Under the pieces are notes generated by a model that saw only the letters and a program-made list of their open reading frames with translations, did no database searches and had not been told where the DNA came from. A stretch of DNA of 64,000 bases from Caballeronia udeis (lineage in GTDB: Bacteria; Pseudomonadota; Gammaproteobacteria; Burkholderiales; Burkholderiaceae): NCBI RefSeq assembly GCF_001544555.2, contig NZ_FCOK02000020.1, positions 1 through 64,000 on the forward strand, given 5' to 3'. Made by a program: the position numbers and the translations under genes. This document shows positions 26,327 to 35,526 of the stretch, piece after piece; the stretch's first letter is position 1; the number at the start of each line of letters is the position of its first letter.

Positions 26327-26443
26327 CACTTTTAGGGCTTGTAAGGCAAACCCGGTGCTTTAACGCAGACGCCCCAATTTGCGAACAGCGGGCGTTGTTC
26401 ATATCAGGGTCACACCAGGTTTATATCTACCAGGAAGACAGTC

Positions 26444-27751
26444 ATGCCAAGTACGCTGGAACGTTCGATAGGCGCCGTCCGGCGCAAGCGCACGCCACTC
26501 AACCGGACACAGATCGTAGGCTTCTGGGGTGCCTGGGCCGGCTGGACGCTCGATGGCATGGACTCGTTCATCTATGCACTGGTGCTGGCGCCCGCGCTGA
26601 CCGAACTGCTGCCGAAGTCCGGCTACGCGGCTACGCCCGCGAATGTCGGACTGGCAGGATCAATTCTCTTCGCACTATTCCTGGTGGGTTGGGGGTTGTC
26701 GTTCATCTGGGGCCCGCTCGCCGACCGCTTCGGGCGCACCAAGGTGCTCGCCGCGACCATCTTCACCTTCGCGATCTTTACAGGGCTTGCCGCGACTTCG
26801 CATACGGTGTGGGAGCTGGGCATCTATCGTTTTCTTGCGGGTGTGGGTATTGGCGGGGAGTGGGCGCTCGCCGGCACCTACGTGGCGGAAGCGTGGCCGG
26901 AGGATCGCCGCAAGATGGGCGCAGGGTATCTCCAGACCGGGTATTACGCGGGCTTCTTCATGGCCGCCGCGCTTAACTATACGATCGGTGCGACCTTCGG
27001 CTGGCGCGCGATGTTCCTCGTCGGCATTGTGCCGGTGATCGTATCTATCGTCGTGTTGTTGCGCGTGAAGGAAACCGACAAGTGGCAGAAGGTCGAAGCG
27101 ACCGTGGTCAAGCAGGCCAGTTCGCTGCGTGCGATTTTCTCGGCGCAGTACCGGCAACGCACCATCGTCGCGACCGTGTTGCTCACCGTGGCGATCATCG
27201 GCTTGTGGGCGGGCGCGGTGTATGAACCGTCGGCGGTCATTCAGCTTGCGACGAAAGCCGGCATGACGAAGGCGGATGCATCCCGGACCGCATCTATCGC
27301 GACAGGGCTGTTGTCGATAGGCACGATCATCGGCTGTCTCGCGTTGCCGCCAATGGCCGAGCGTATCGGCCGAAAACTCACGCTGGCGGTGTACTTCGTG
27401 GGCATGGCGGGATCGATCGCGCTGGCGTTCGGCTGGGCCTTCTATCTGGAGAACGGGCTGGTGCCGTTCATCGCGTTGCTGGTGGTGCTGGGTTTCTTCG
27501 GCGGCAACTTCGCGTTGTTCAGCTTGTGGCTGCCGGAGCAGTTCGAGACCCGCGTGCGAGCGACGGCGTTTGCGTTCTGCACATCGATAGGACGCTTCTT
27601 CGGGGCAATCGTGAACTTCGGGATTGGCGCGATGGTGCTGCACATGAAGACGCTCGGCGTGCCTATCGCGCTGACCGCCATCGCGTTCGTGATCGGGCTG
27701 GCGGTGATCCCGTTCGCGCCGGAAACGAAGGGGCAGGACCTGCCAAGTTAA
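26444..27751 (+). CDS. MFS transporter, probable carboxylate (malonate?) uptake
   Basis: A 435-residue major-facilitator protein with twelve predicted membrane segments. GPLADRFGRTKVLA after helix 2 is the family's DRxGR motif, and GIYRFLAGVGIGGEWALAGTYVAEAWPEDRR is a sialate/aromatic-acid-type block. It is divergent from the GntR regulator of the malonate operon, and that operon has no transporter of its own. Malonate or a related acid is therefore a reasonable substrate, but the sequence alone does not show it. AGGAAG precedes the ATG. Confidence 0.85.
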   Translation: MPSTLERSIGAVRRKRTPLNRTQIVGFWGAWAGWTLDGMDSFIYALVLAPALTELLPKSGYAATPANVGLAGSILFALFLVGWGLSFIWGPLADRFGRTKVLAATIFTFAIFTGLAATSHTVWELGIYRFLAGVGIGGEWALAGTYVAEAWPEDRRKMGAGYLQTGYYAGFFMAAALNYTIGATFGWRAMFLVGIVPVIVSIVVLLRVKETDKWQKVEATVVKQASSLRAIFSAQYRQRTIVATVLLTVAIIGLWAGAVYEPSAVIQLATKAGMTKADASRTASIATGLLSIGTIIGCLALPPMAERIGRKLTLAVYFVGMAGSIALAFGWAFYLENGLVPFIALLVVLGFFGGNFALFSLWLPEQFETRVRATAFAFCTSIGRFFGAIVNFGIGAMVLHMKTLGVPIALTAIAFVIGLAVIPFAPETKGQDLPS

Positions 27752-27757
27752 AGACTT

Positions 27758-28696
27758 TTACTCGAAGCGCCGCGCCAGCAGACACAAGATTTCGTACATG
27801 AGCGTGGCGGCGACAAGCGCCGTATTACCGCTCGGATCATAAGGCGGCGACACTTCCACGACGTCGCCGCCGACCCAGTTCAAACCATCCAGTCCGCGCA
27901 GCAGCGCCAGCGTTTCACGCGTTGTCAGCCCGCCTATTTCAGGCGTGCCTGTACCCGGCGTGTAGACCGGATCCAGGCCGTCCACATCCAGTGAAAGATA
28001 TGTCGGGCCATCGCCCACGACCTTACGCGCTTCGTCAATGATCGCGCCCACACCGAGGGCCTCGAATTCTTCGATAAACACCACACGCATGCCACTTTCG
28101 AGCGAATAACGCCAGCCCTCGTCGGAATTCTGCGCACCGCGAATGCCAATCTGGATGGTTCGCTTTGGGTCCAGCAAGCCCGCTTCCACCGCGCGGCGAA
28201 ACGGCGCGCCGTGCGTGAATTTCGACCCCTTGAAACTATCCCATGTGTCAGTGTGCGCATCGATATGCACCATGCCAACAGGCCGCTTCGGCGCCATCGC
28301 CTGGAAGATCGGGTAGGTAATCGAATGATCGCCACCCGCGCTCAAGGCAATCTTGCCGGCCGCGAACACCGGTTCAAAGAACCGTCGGATGTCCTCGTGC
28401 GAACGTTCGAGATGATAGAGGTCGGTGAACGGGACGTCGCCTATTTCGCCCACGCGGCACACATCGAAGGGATTGAAACGCGTCACGTGATGGATCGCGC
28501 GCGTCATGCTCGACATGTTGCGGATCTCGCGCGGGCCAAACCGCGCACCCGGACGCGCAGTCACGCCGCCATCGAACGGCACGCCGGCCAGCACGATATC
28601 GAGTTCATTGATATCCGTGCAGTACGGCACGCGCATGAAGGTCGGGATGCCGCTAAAGCGGGGTAACGCCATCTGGCTTCGATCGGTGCCGGGCAT
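27758..28696 (-). CDS. Agmatinase-family ureohydrolase
   Basis: A 312-residue manganese ureohydrolase that would release urea from a guanidino compound. The metal motifs are all present: GGDHS, DAHTDTW and SLDVDGLDPVYTPGTGTPE. The start is ATG 28696; the longer frame lies in the regulator gene. Members of this group act on agmatine, guanidinobutyrate or guanidinopropionate, and sequence alone does not separate them. It is the last gene of an operon with an amino-acid-type importer, an M20 amidohydrolase and a DUF1989 protein, so a guanidino acid is more likely than agmatine. Confidence 0.85.
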   Translation of the reverse strand: MPGTDRSQMALPRFSGIPTFMRVPYCTDINELDIVLAGVPFDGGVTARPGARFGPREIRNMSSMTRAIHHVTRFNPFDVCRVGEIGDVPFTDLYHLERSHEDIRRFFEPVFAAGKIALSAGGDHSITYPIFQAMAPKRPVGMVHIDAHTDTWDSFKGSKFTHGAPFRRAVEAGLLDPKRTIQIGIRGAQNSDEGWRYSLESGMRVVFIEEFEALGVGAIIDEARKVVGDGPTYLSLDVDGLDPVYTPGTGTPEIGGLTTRETLALLRGLDGLNWVGGDVVEVSPPYDPSGNTALVAATLMYEILCLLARRFE

Positions 28697-28706
28697 GATG
28701 TTCTCG

Positions 28707-29348
28707 TCAGAAAGTAGGCGGTGTATTGGTCCACAGCACACGCGCAACGGTCTTGCCGGGGTTGCGATAACTGTGCGGAACGGTACTGGGGAAATAGAAG
28801 GTATCTCCCGCATGCAGCAGATAACATTCATCGCCCAGCGTCAGTTCGAACTGGCCCTCGATCACGTAACCCAGTTCTTCACCGGCGTGGCTGATCTGCT
28901 CGTCGCTGCTTGCAAGCGGTTCGATCACGTGGATATCGCTTTGCAGCAATTGCCCCGAAGCGGGCACGATCACCCGTTCCAGCATGATCGAAAGACGCTT
29001 GCCGGCTGACGGAAACTCCGTGGTGGGACGCTCGTTCGCGCGCTGCACAGGCGACGTATTGATGTCCGGTCCCGAGACGAGCGCGCCCACATTGGTCGAC
29101 AACGCCAGCGCGATCTTGTGCAATGTCGCAAGCGAGGGTTGCGCGTGGCCGCCCTCGAGTTTGGACAACATGCTCTCCGAGCAACCCACCTCCGCCGCGA
29201 GCGCTTTCAGCGTCAACTGCTTGACCATGCGCGCGTGTTTCAGACGCACGCCGAGCGTGGCGGACGGATCGGGCTGAACCTCGGGCGGCTTGCTCGCGGC
29301 CCGGCGCGGGCTCGCTGGTTTGCGTGCTGCGGTTTTTTTTGTGGCCAC
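28707..29348 (-). CDS. XRE-cupin transcriptional regulator
   Basis: A 213-residue regulator. An Ala/Lys/Pro-rich N-terminal tail of about 30 residues leads to an XRE helix-turn-helix (LKHARMVKQLTLKALAAEVGCSESMLSKLEGG) and then a cupin ligand domain (HAGEELGYVIEGQFELTLGDE, AGDTFYFPSTVPHSYRN). Regulators of this build control polyamine, amino-acid and guanidino-compound genes. It lies 10 bases upstream of the ureohydrolase in the same operon. A 17-bp palindrome in front of the operon (34393-34409) is a candidate binding site. Confidence 0.86.
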   Translation of the reverse strand: MATKKTAARKPASPRRAASKPPEVQPDPSATLGVRLKHARMVKQLTLKALAAEVGCSESMLSKLEGGHAQPSLATLHKIALALSTNVGALVSGPDINTSPVQRANERPTTEFPSAGKRLSIMLERVIVPASGQLLQSDIHVIEPLASSDEQISHAGEELGYVIEGQFELTLGDECYLLHAGDTFYFPSTVPHSYRNPGKTVARVLWTNTPPTF

Positions 29349-29376
29349 CGGAAGGTTCTTCCTAAAAGTAGGGGAT

Positions 29377-30069
29377 CTACGCGAGCACCGTGAACTCGAC
29401 TTCCAACGGATTCAACGCGTTGATCGGAATAATATCCTGCGGGCAAGCAGACATGACCACGACGCAATCCATCAACGCCTTGATCTCCACGTAATCCCCC
29501 GCCTTCGATACCGGCGCAAGCCATTCGATCGAATAGTCCGGCCTGATCGGGATGTTCATCCACAGGTTGAAGGGTTGCGGCACTTCGCGAGCGCGCAGGC
29601 CGATCGCTTTCAGCGCGAGCCGCATGTTGTCCGCGCAGTTGTCGTGATAACCGGCCACGCCCAGGTTCTTGTAGCGGTACAGATCGCACGCGGCCATCAG
29701 CGTGTCGTGCACGCCCGGCGATGTGTCCGTGACCAGCTCAGCAATCGGCCGGCGATGATTGGTCATCAACGGATCGCCGGCTTGCGGAATCACCTTGTCA
29801 AGCGACGCGCGAGCGTGTTCGAACGACAGGAATTCGTCGAGGTGAGTCGCATTGAAGATCCACGTATCGCACACCTGGGTGCCGTGCGTGTTCGTGATAC
29901 GGATCGTCTGGCCCGACTGTATCTTGACCGCGCGGCCATTGCGCGCAGGCACGGTATAGGTCTTGCCGATCTCCGGTGTGCCATCGGCGGAAATGGGTTC
30001 GCGCAGCGTGGCGTTTTCGCCAAGCGCATGGCTGTTGTCGTGATGATGTTCAACGTGCGGCGTGCTCAT
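29377..30069 (-). CDS. DUF1989 (urea carboxylase-associated) protein
   Basis: A 230-residue member of DUF1989, a family found beside urea carboxylase, allophanate hydrolase and guanidine genes but without a firmly settled role. Typical blocks are GRAVKIQSGQTIRITNTHGTQVCDTWIFNA, LMTNHRRPIAELVTDTSPGVHDTLMAACD, GYHDNCADNMRLAL and FNLWMNIPI. Its His-rich N-terminus (HVEHHHDNSH) may bind metal. AAGGAGT precedes ATG 30069; the longer frame is spurious. Here it stands in an operon that probably breaks down a guanidino or ureido acid. Confidence 0.82.
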   Translation of the reverse strand: MSTPHVEHHHDNSHALGENATLREPISADGTPEIGKTYTVPARNGRAVKIQSGQTIRITNTHGTQVCDTWIFNATHLDEFLSFEHARASLDKVIPQAGDPLMTNHRRPIAELVTDTSPGVHDTLMAACDLYRYKNLGVAGYHDNCADNMRLALKAIGLRAREVPQPFNLWMNIPIRPDYSIEWLAPVSKAGDYVEIKALMDCVVVMSACPQDIIPINALNPLEVEFTVLA

Positions 30070-30094
30070 GGTGACTCCTTCAGTCAGATCGTTT

Positions 30095-31342
30095 TCAAGG
30101 TGCTTCGTTGCAGAGGTGAACCAGGCAATGCGCCAATGCGCGGGCGCCCAGTACGAGGTGATCGTCGTCGGTGGCTTCAAGCGGGTTGTGGCTGATGCCG
30201 TCGCGACTCGGGACAAACAGCATCGCGCTCGGGCAATGTTTCGCGAGATACATGGCGTCGTGGAATGCGCCTGAGGTGATGCGTAGTGAAGGCGCGCCGA
30301 GTGCTTCGCATGCATCGGCTACGCGCTGGATCACGGCCGGTGCAAAGTCCACGGGTGGGTGGATGAACAGCGCTTCCAATGTCACCGCATGGTGGCTCAC
30401 GCAGTCCGCAAGCTGGCGATCGAAAGCGTCGAGTACAGCCGCGTCCGGGTGACGGAAGTCAATGGTGAACGTGACTTCCGATGCAATCGTGTTGATCGAG
30501 TTCGGCACGACGGTCCAGCGTCCGAAGGTGATGCGGGTATCGCCGCCGCCTAGCCGGCAAGCGAGCGTGTCGATCTCCGCGCGGACGGCGACAGCGAGCG
30601 TCATGGCGTCGTGGCGAGCGTGCATGGGTGTGGTGCCCGCGTGTGCAGCGACGCCCTGGCAGCGCACTGCGTACCACCGCACGCCCTGGATGCCGGTGAC
30701 TACGCCCAGAGGAACATTGGCGAGTTCCAGCAAGGGTCCTTGTTCTATATGCAATTCGATGAACGCGTGCGCAGCCTTCTCGACAACGCGTGTCTGGAGT
30801 AACGGAAACGCTTCGCGATGTGCGGCGAGCGCGCTGTCGAGCGAGATACCATCGCTGTCCTTCGCCTGCCCGTAGCGCTCGATCAATGCCGGATCGACGA
30901 ACGCGCTCGACCCCATCGCGCCAGGCTGAAAGCGCGTGCCTTCTTCGTTGGTCCATGCCACCACTTCGAGCGGGCGGCGCGTACGGATACCGGCATCGTT
31001 GAGCGCGGCAAGGCATTCGAAGCCGGCCAGCACGCCGTAGCAGCCGTCGAGCTTGCCGCCTGTCGGCTGGGTATCGACATGGCTGCCGGTCATCACCGGC
31101 GGCAGGCCCTCCAGACCGGGGCGTCGAAAAAACAGGTTCGCGCAAGCGTCGGTACGGACTGTGCAGCCGAGTGCGGCGGCACGATCGATCAGGAAACGCC
31201 GTGCTTCGATATCGGCAGGAGACAGCGCCGGGCGATCCACGCCGCCGTCTGCACGCGCACCGAAGCGAGCAAGCGTCTCGATCGATTCGAGCAGACGTGA
31301 TGCGTCGATATGAGAGGCGGTCTTGAATGCGCCGTCCAACAT
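30095..31342 (-). CDS. M20-family amidohydrolase (N-carbamoyl-amino-acid hydrolase / allantoate amidohydrolase type)
   Basis: The 415-residue product is a binuclear metal amidase of the hydantoinase/carbamoylase group. Metal ligands are visible in MTGSHVDTQPTGGKLDG (His, Asp), WTNEEGTRFQPG (Glu), ELHIEQGP (His) and TDDDH (His). GVAAHAGTTPMHARHD marks the dimerisation lid. Such enzymes cleave carbamoyl or formimino/ureido groups from amino acids. The ATG overlaps the ATPase stop (ATGA). Its substrate here is not known; with the ureohydrolase it may act in sequence on one compound. Confidence 0.85.
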   Translation of the reverse strand: MLDGAFKTASHIDASRLLESIETLARFGARADGGVDRPALSPADIEARRFLIDRAAALGCTVRTDACANLFFRRPGLEGLPPVMTGSHVDTQPTGGKLDGCYGVLAGFECLAALNDAGIRTRRPLEVVAWTNEEGTRFQPGAMGSSAFVDPALIERYGQAKDSDGISLDSALAAHREAFPLLQTRVVEKAAHAFIELHIEQGPLLELANVPLGVVTGIQGVRWYAVRCQGVAAHAGTTPMHARHDAMTLAVAVRAEIDTLACRLGGGDTRITFGRWTVVPNSINTIASEVTFTIDFRHPDAAVLDAFDRQLADCVSHHAVTLEALFIHPPVDFAPAVIQRVADACEALGAPSLRITSGAFHDAMYLAKHCPSAMLFVPSRDGISHNPLEATDDDHLVLGARALAHCLVHLCNEAP

Positions 31343-32145
31343 CACGCGACCCCCGTGACAGATGTCAGGCTGCGATCGAACCACGGCTTCAGGAACTGCT
31401 GCAGGCGTGGCGTGCGGGTGTTGCCGAAGATCTGTTCAGGCGGCCCCGCCTCCACTATCCGCCCGGCTTCCATGAACACCACGTGGTCCGAAATCTTGGC
31501 GGCAAAGCTCATTTCGTGCGTGACCATGACCATCGTCATGCCGTCTTGCGCCAGGGATCGGATCACACTCAATACTTCTTCCACCAGTTCGGGATCGAGC
31601 GCGGAAGTCGGTTCGTCGAGGAGCATCACTTCGGGCTCGATCGCCAATGCGCGCGCGATTCCCACGCGTTGCTGCTGACCGCCGCTCAGGGACGCGGGAT
31701 AGGCATCGGCTTTTTCTGCGAGGCCAACACGCGTCAGCGCCGCCAGCGCCTGTTTATGAGCATCGGCCTTGCTCGCTTTCTTCGATAACACCAGCGGCGC
31801 GGCCACGTTGCCCAGCACGGTCATGTGTGGCCAGAGATTGAATTGCTGGAACACCATGGACACGGGCCGACGCACTTCCGCGATGCTCTTTTCACTATCG
31901 CGATCACGGTCCGAACGACCTGCCGAGCGATAACCGAGCAACTGGCCTTTGATCCACACTTCGCCTTCATCGTAGGCTTCGAGAAAGTTCATGCAGCGTA
32001 GCGCGGTCGTCTTGCCGGACCCTGAAGGCCCGATCAGCGAGACGATCTCGCCGCGTGTCACCGCGAGATCGATGCCCTTGAGCACGCGATTGGCACCGTA
32101 CGATTTACCCACGGCACGCAGTTCGAGAATGGGCAATGAACTCAT
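31342..32145 (-). CDS. Polar amino-acid-type ABC transporter ATPase
   Basis: A 267-residue GlnQ/HisP-like ATPase. Walker A is GPSGSGKTT, the Q-loop [16 protein letters not shown], the signature [16 protein letters not shown] and Walker [15 protein letters not shown], with the switch His in VTHEM. It overlaps the permease gene by four bases and the amidohydrolase gene by one. A long extension of the frame upstream is inside the permease gene. It powers the importer at 32142-34348. Confidence 0.92.
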   Translation of the reverse strand: MSSLPILELRAVGKSYGANRVLKGIDLAVTRGEIVSLIGPSGSGKTTALRCMNFLEAYDEGEVWIKGQLLGYRSAGRSDRDRDSEKSIAEVRRPVSMVFQQFNLWPHMTVLGNVAAPLVLSKKASKADAHKQALAALTRVGLAEKADAYPASLSGGQQQRVGIARALAIEPEVMLLDEPTSALDPELVEEVLSVIRSLAQDGMTMVMVTHEMSFAAKISDHVVFMEAGRIVEAGPPEQIFGNTRTPRLQQFLKPWFDRSLTSVTGVA

Positions 32146-32795
32146 GAGGTTTTCCGCGAAGGGGCAATCAGCGCCTGCGCCCATCGGGCAGCGAGGGCAA
32201 CGCATTGCGTGAGTAGCCAGTAGCACACGATCAACATCGCGTACGGAGCGATGTACGTATAAGTGGACGAGACTATGTCGCTTGCTGTCATGGTCAGTTC
32301 GGGCACGGTGATGATCGACGCCACGGCGCTTTCCTTGATGACAAGAATGGTCTGGTTGGCGAGCAAGGGAATGGCGAATGCAATAGCCTGTGGCATGTCG
32401 ATGCTGCGAAACGCAGCCCATCGGCTGATGCCGAACGCGCGAGCCGCTTCTCCATGTCCGCGCGGAATGCTGGCCCAGCCGGCGCGAAAGATTTCCGCAA
32501 AGTACGCGGCCGAATAAAACGCGAGCGACACAATGGTGGCCTGCACCGCGGTCATGGTGATGCCGATCACCGGCAAGCCGAAATAGACGATCACAAGTTG
32601 CGACAGATACGGCGTACCGCGCACGAGCCAGACATAGACGCGATAAGGCGCCGCCACCCAGCGCGGGAACCGCAGCCGCAGCGCGTTCAGCACGAAGCCG
32701 GCCAGCGCACCCGTGAAGGCCGCGAGCAAGCTGACCTCGAGCGTCACCAGGATGGCTTCGGCGAAACGCGGAATGAGCGAGAGGAAACTGTTCAT
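32142..32795 (-). CDS. Amino-acid ABC transporter permease (HisM type)
   Basis: A 217-residue membrane protein of the HisMQ/GlnP class, with the permease signature [23 protein letters not shown] that docks to the ATPase. [21 protein letters not shown] is the other family landmark. It starts at ATG 32795, seven bases after the first permease gene ends. The two permeases probably form a heterodimer. Confidence 0.88.
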   Translation of the reverse strand: MNSFLSLIPRFAEAILVTLEVSLLAAFTGALAGFVLNALRLRFPRWVAAPYRVYVWLVRGTPYLSQLVIVYFGLPVIGITMTAVQATIVSLAFYSAAYFAEIFRAGWASIPRGHGEAARAFGISRWAAFRSIDMPQAIAFAIPLLANQTILVIKESAVASIITVPELTMTASDIVSSTYTYIAPYAMLIVCYWLLTQCVALAARWAQALIAPSRKTS

Positions 32796-32802
32796 GGTCG
32801 GC

Positions 32803-33465
32803 TCAGGCCCGTCGCGCCACGCGCCGTTCGATACCCCGGCCGGCAAGCGACAGCAGCGAAGTGATCGCGAGATAGAAGCAGGCCGCGAGCGTATAAACCT
32901 CGAGCGGCCGGTAACTGACCGAAGACAATTGCTGCCCGACGCGCATCAGGTCCGTGACCGCAATCACCGACACCACCGCGGACGCCTTCACTATGTCGAT
33001 CATCTCCGACACCAGCGCCGGCAGCGTCAACGCGACGACTTGCGGAATCTCCACGTGCCACAAGGTCTGGCGGCGCGTGAGATTGAAGGTCTGCGCCGCC
33101 TCGACCTGCCCGCGCGGAATCGCGCGAAAACCCGTGCCCAGGATCTGCGACTGATACGCCGCTGTATTCATCGACAAACCCACTGCCGCCGCGGCCACGC
33201 CGGGGATGGCCCATCCGAGTCCCGAGGGCACGTAGTAGAACACCAGCAATTGCGCGAGCACCGGCGTGCCGCGAAAGAGGCTCACATAGACCCGCGCAGC
33301 AGAGGCGAGCGTGAGGCTTTTGCTTGCGGACATCATGTAGATGAAGATGCCCGCAAAGAAGCCGCACGCCACCGCGACCGCTGAGAGACATAGCGTCGTG
33401 ATCGCGCCGTCCAGCAGTTGCGGCAGATAGCCGAGACAACGCGCGAGGAGATCGGGTGGGTTCAT
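32803..33465 (-). CDS. Amino-acid ABC transporter permease (HisQ type)
   Basis: A 220-residue companion permease. SLFRGTPVLAQLLVFYYVPSGLG and EAAQTFNLTRRQTLWHVEIPQVV are the family's RGTP and EAA motifs. Around five hydrophobic segments are seen. It follows the binding-protein gene after 25 bases and precedes the second permease by 7. Confidence 0.88.
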   Translation of the reverse strand: MNPPDLLARCLGYLPQLLDGAITTLCLSAVAVACGFFAGIFIYMMSASKSLTLASAARVYVSLFRGTPVLAQLLVFYYVPSGLGWAIPGVAAAAVGLSMNTAAYQSQILGTGFRAIPRGQVEAAQTFNLTRRQTLWHVEIPQVVALTLPALVSEMIDIVKASAVVSVIAVTDLMRVGQQLSSVSYRPLEVYTLAACFYLAITSLLSLAGRGIERRVARRA

Positions 33466-33490
33466 ATCGGTCGATGCGGTTTGATGCTGC

Positions 33491-34348
33491 TTACATCGAC
33501 GGTGCGGGCATGGCGTCGGCGGGGACGTCCATGGTCGTGCCGAACCACTTCATCTGCAGCGCCTTCATGGTGCCGTCATGATTCGCGCGGGCAATGGCGT
33601 CGCTGAAAAGCTTGAGCAGCGTTGCGCTGTCCGCGTCCTTGCGCGCGACCCATGCGAAATAGCTCTTCGGTCCAATGCTTTGCGGCAACACGGTGAACAC
33701 GCCCGGACGGGATTTCAGCAAGGGTCCAAGATTCGCGACTGATTGCGCGACCGCGTCCAGGCGGCCGACCGCCAGGTCCGCATAAGCCTCGTCGAAGGCG
33801 ACGTATTGCTTGATCTGCTTGATGCCAGGACCGCCGGCGGCCTTCAGGTTCTTGTCGAGCGCCATGAGCGCCTGCAACTGTGCCGAGCCCGTTTGCGATC
33901 CGACGATCTTGCCGTTCAGGTCATTGGGCGACTTGATGGAAGCTTCATTCGAACGCACCAGGACGCCTGCGGTTGCATCGGCAATAGGCAGTGTGAACGC
34001 AAAGTGTTCTGCCCGATCCTTGTTGACGGTGACGGCGGTGATCACCATGTCAAAACGCTTGGCGTCGAGGCCCGGGAGCAAGCCCTGGAACGGCAGGTCG
34101 AGTTGCTTGAGCTTGACGTCGGGCACCGACTTCAGCACGTATTGCAGCAGGTCAGAGTCATATCCCACGATCTTGCCGTTCTCAACGGATTCGAACGGCG
34201 CATATCGCGCCTCTGTGCCCACCGTGATTTCCTTGTTCGCCTTGACGCGGGCGAGCAGGTCGCCGCTTTGCGCGTGCCCCGGAATTGACGCGCACAGCGC
34301 AAGCGCGCCGGTCATCGACAAGACAAACCTGTGAAGTGACTTATGCAT
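33491..34348 (-). CDS. Amino-acid ABC transporter periplasmic binding protein
   Basis: The 285-residue product is a type 2 binding protein (SBP_bac_3). A signal peptide (FVLSMTGALALCASIPGHAQS) precedes ITVGTEARYAPFESVENGKIVGYDSDLL, the typical ligand-binding start. FQGLLPGLDAKRFDMVITAVTVNKDRA and LNGKIVGSQTGSAQ also fit. It is the first gene of an eight-gene operon running to the ureohydrolase. The ligand is an amino-acid-like compound; a guanidino acid would fit the enzymes downstream. Confidence 0.88.
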   Translation of the reverse strand: MHKSLHRFVLSMTGALALCASIPGHAQSGDLLARVKANKEITVGTEARYAPFESVENGKIVGYDSDLLQYVLKSVPDVKLKQLDLPFQGLLPGLDAKRFDMVITAVTVNKDRAEHFAFTLPIADATAGVLVRSNEASIKSPNDLNGKIVGSQTGSAQLQALMALDKNLKAAGGPGIKQIKQYVAFDEAYADLAVGRLDAVAQSVANLGPLLKSRPGVFTVLPQSIGPKSYFAWVARKDADSATLLKLFSDAIARANHDGTMKALQMKWFGTTMDVPADAMPAPSM

Positions 34349-34392
34349 GATGCTCCCGTGCGGCCACGCCGCAAAGAGGGGTTAGTGAATGT

Positions 34393-34409
34393 ATTCAAGT
34401 TACTTGAAT
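34393..34409. promoter_or_regulatory. 17-bp perfect palindrome upstream of the ABC/ureohydrolase operon
   Basis: ATTCAAGT-T-ACTTGAAT lies 45 to 61 bases before the start of the binding-protein gene. It is AT-rich and symmetrical, as expected for a dimeric helix-turn-helix regulator. The XRE-cupin protein of the same operon is the obvious candidate. The rest of the 350-base gap to 34698 holds the hairpin at 34641 and no gene that I can support. Confidence 0.5.
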
Positions 34410-34640
34410 GAGATTCACTATGCATGAAGTGTGCCACATGAAGAGGGCTTGTTGGGAGATGTCTGGGTCTGGCCGGCATGCACCGGAGTGGGATTTGAAA
34501 GAGACAAGGCACCGATAAAGTGCCGCCATGCACAAGACAACGGCAGGAGGCCGTCCGCTTGGGGATGGTTGGGAGACGGCTACCGCGGAGGGCGCGGCAC
34601 GCCTATATAGATAGAGGAGTGTCGCGCGCGGTTCTTGAAA

Positions 34641-34663
34641 GATAGCGGTTTGTAACCGCTATC
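34641..34663 (-). terminator. Hairpin downstream of the SDR gene
   Basis: GATAGCGGTT and AACCGCTATC form a perfect 10-bp stem with a 3-base loop, 36 bases after the SDR stop on the minus strand. Only a short run (TTTC) follows, so it is a moderate terminator at best. It would separate SDR transcription from the promoter of the ABC operon. Confidence 0.5.
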
Positions 34664-34698
34664 AGGTGAGTCATTCCATGCCATTGGACGCGAGCTCT

Positions 34699-35448
34699 TC
34701 AGACCTGTGCATACCCGCCGTCAACGCTCAATTCGCTTCCGGTCATGAAACTGCTGTCGTCAGACGCAAGGAAGAGTGCGGCAGCCGCGACTTCGTCCGG
34801 GTCGCCCATGCGGCCAAGAGGCGTCTTGGCGACCAGGCCCGCTATCATCGCTTCCTGCTGACCCGAGCGAGCCAGTCCATTGAGCAGTCCCGGCGTGGAG
34901 GTCGGGCCCGGAGAAAGCACGTTCACGCGGATGCCGGTACCCTTCAAGTCCACCGCCCAGCCCCTGACGAAATTGCGGATCGCAGCCTTCGATGCGCTAT
35001 AGACGCTGAAAGCGGGCGATCCGGTTGAACCCGCCGTCGATCCCGTAAGAATGATGGAACCGCCCGCTTTCATCATCGCCAGTGTTTTCTGGACGGTGAA
35101 CAGCGTCCCTTTGACATTCACGCCGAAAACGCGATCGAACGATTCCTCGGTGATCGAACCGATAGGCTGCATGTCGCCGACTCCCGCATTGGCGAGCAGT
35201 ATGTCGATGCGTCCTTTCGCGGCCTCTATCGTGGCGAAAACACGCTCAAGGTCGTCCAGCCGGGAAATGTCTCCCTGAATAGCCACCGCGCGGGGCCCGA
35301 TCACCTCGAGTGCCTTGTCCAGTTCCTCTTGGCGACGACCTACGATAACGACCTCCGCGCCTTCGGCTGCAAAGCGTTTGGCGCTTGCCAATCCAATGCC
35401 GCTGTTGCCGCCGGTGACCACTGCGATTTTTCCGTCAAGCCTGTTCAT
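34699..35448 (-). CDS. Short-chain dehydrogenase/reductase
   Basis: A 249-residue classical SDR. TGGNSGIG binds the nucleotide, NAG is the core strand motif, and Ser (GSTAG), Tyr and Lys (YSASK) are the catalytic residues. VVIVGRRQEELDK after the second strand has Arg residues that suggest NADP(H). The substrate cannot be told from sequence. It is divergent from an HxlR-type regulator, whose probable operator lies between them. Genes of this layout are often induced by quinones or aldehydes. Confidence 0.9.
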   Translation of the reverse strand: MNRLDGKIAVVTGGNSGIGLASAKRFAAEGAEVVIVGRRQEELDKALEVIGPRAVAIQGDISRLDDLERVFATIEAAKGRIDILLANAGVGDMQPIGSITEESFDRVFGVNVKGTLFTVQKTLAMMKAGGSIILTGSTAGSTGSPAFSVYSASKAAIRNFVRGWAVDLKGTGIRVNVLSPGPTSTPGLLNGLARSGQQEAMIAGLVAKTPLGRMGDPDEVAAAALFLASDDSSFMTGSELSVDGGYAQV

Positions 35449-35504
35449 GCGTACCTCCCGAGATAGGAGATAGGAAGCGTAGACCCGCGCTATTACTTTG
35501 TATA

Positions 35505-35526
35505 GTATTTACCTTTTGGTAAGTAC
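35505..35526. promoter_or_regulatory. Inverted repeat between the SDR and HxlR genes, probable HxlR operator
   Basis: GTATTTACC-TTTT-GGTAAGTAC is an inverted repeat with one mismatch per arm, lying 20 bases before the HxlR start and 57 bases upstream of the SDR start. Known HxlR/YodB operators are AT-rich dyads of similar size containing GTA and TAC ends. Binding here could control both genes. Confidence 0.55.
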
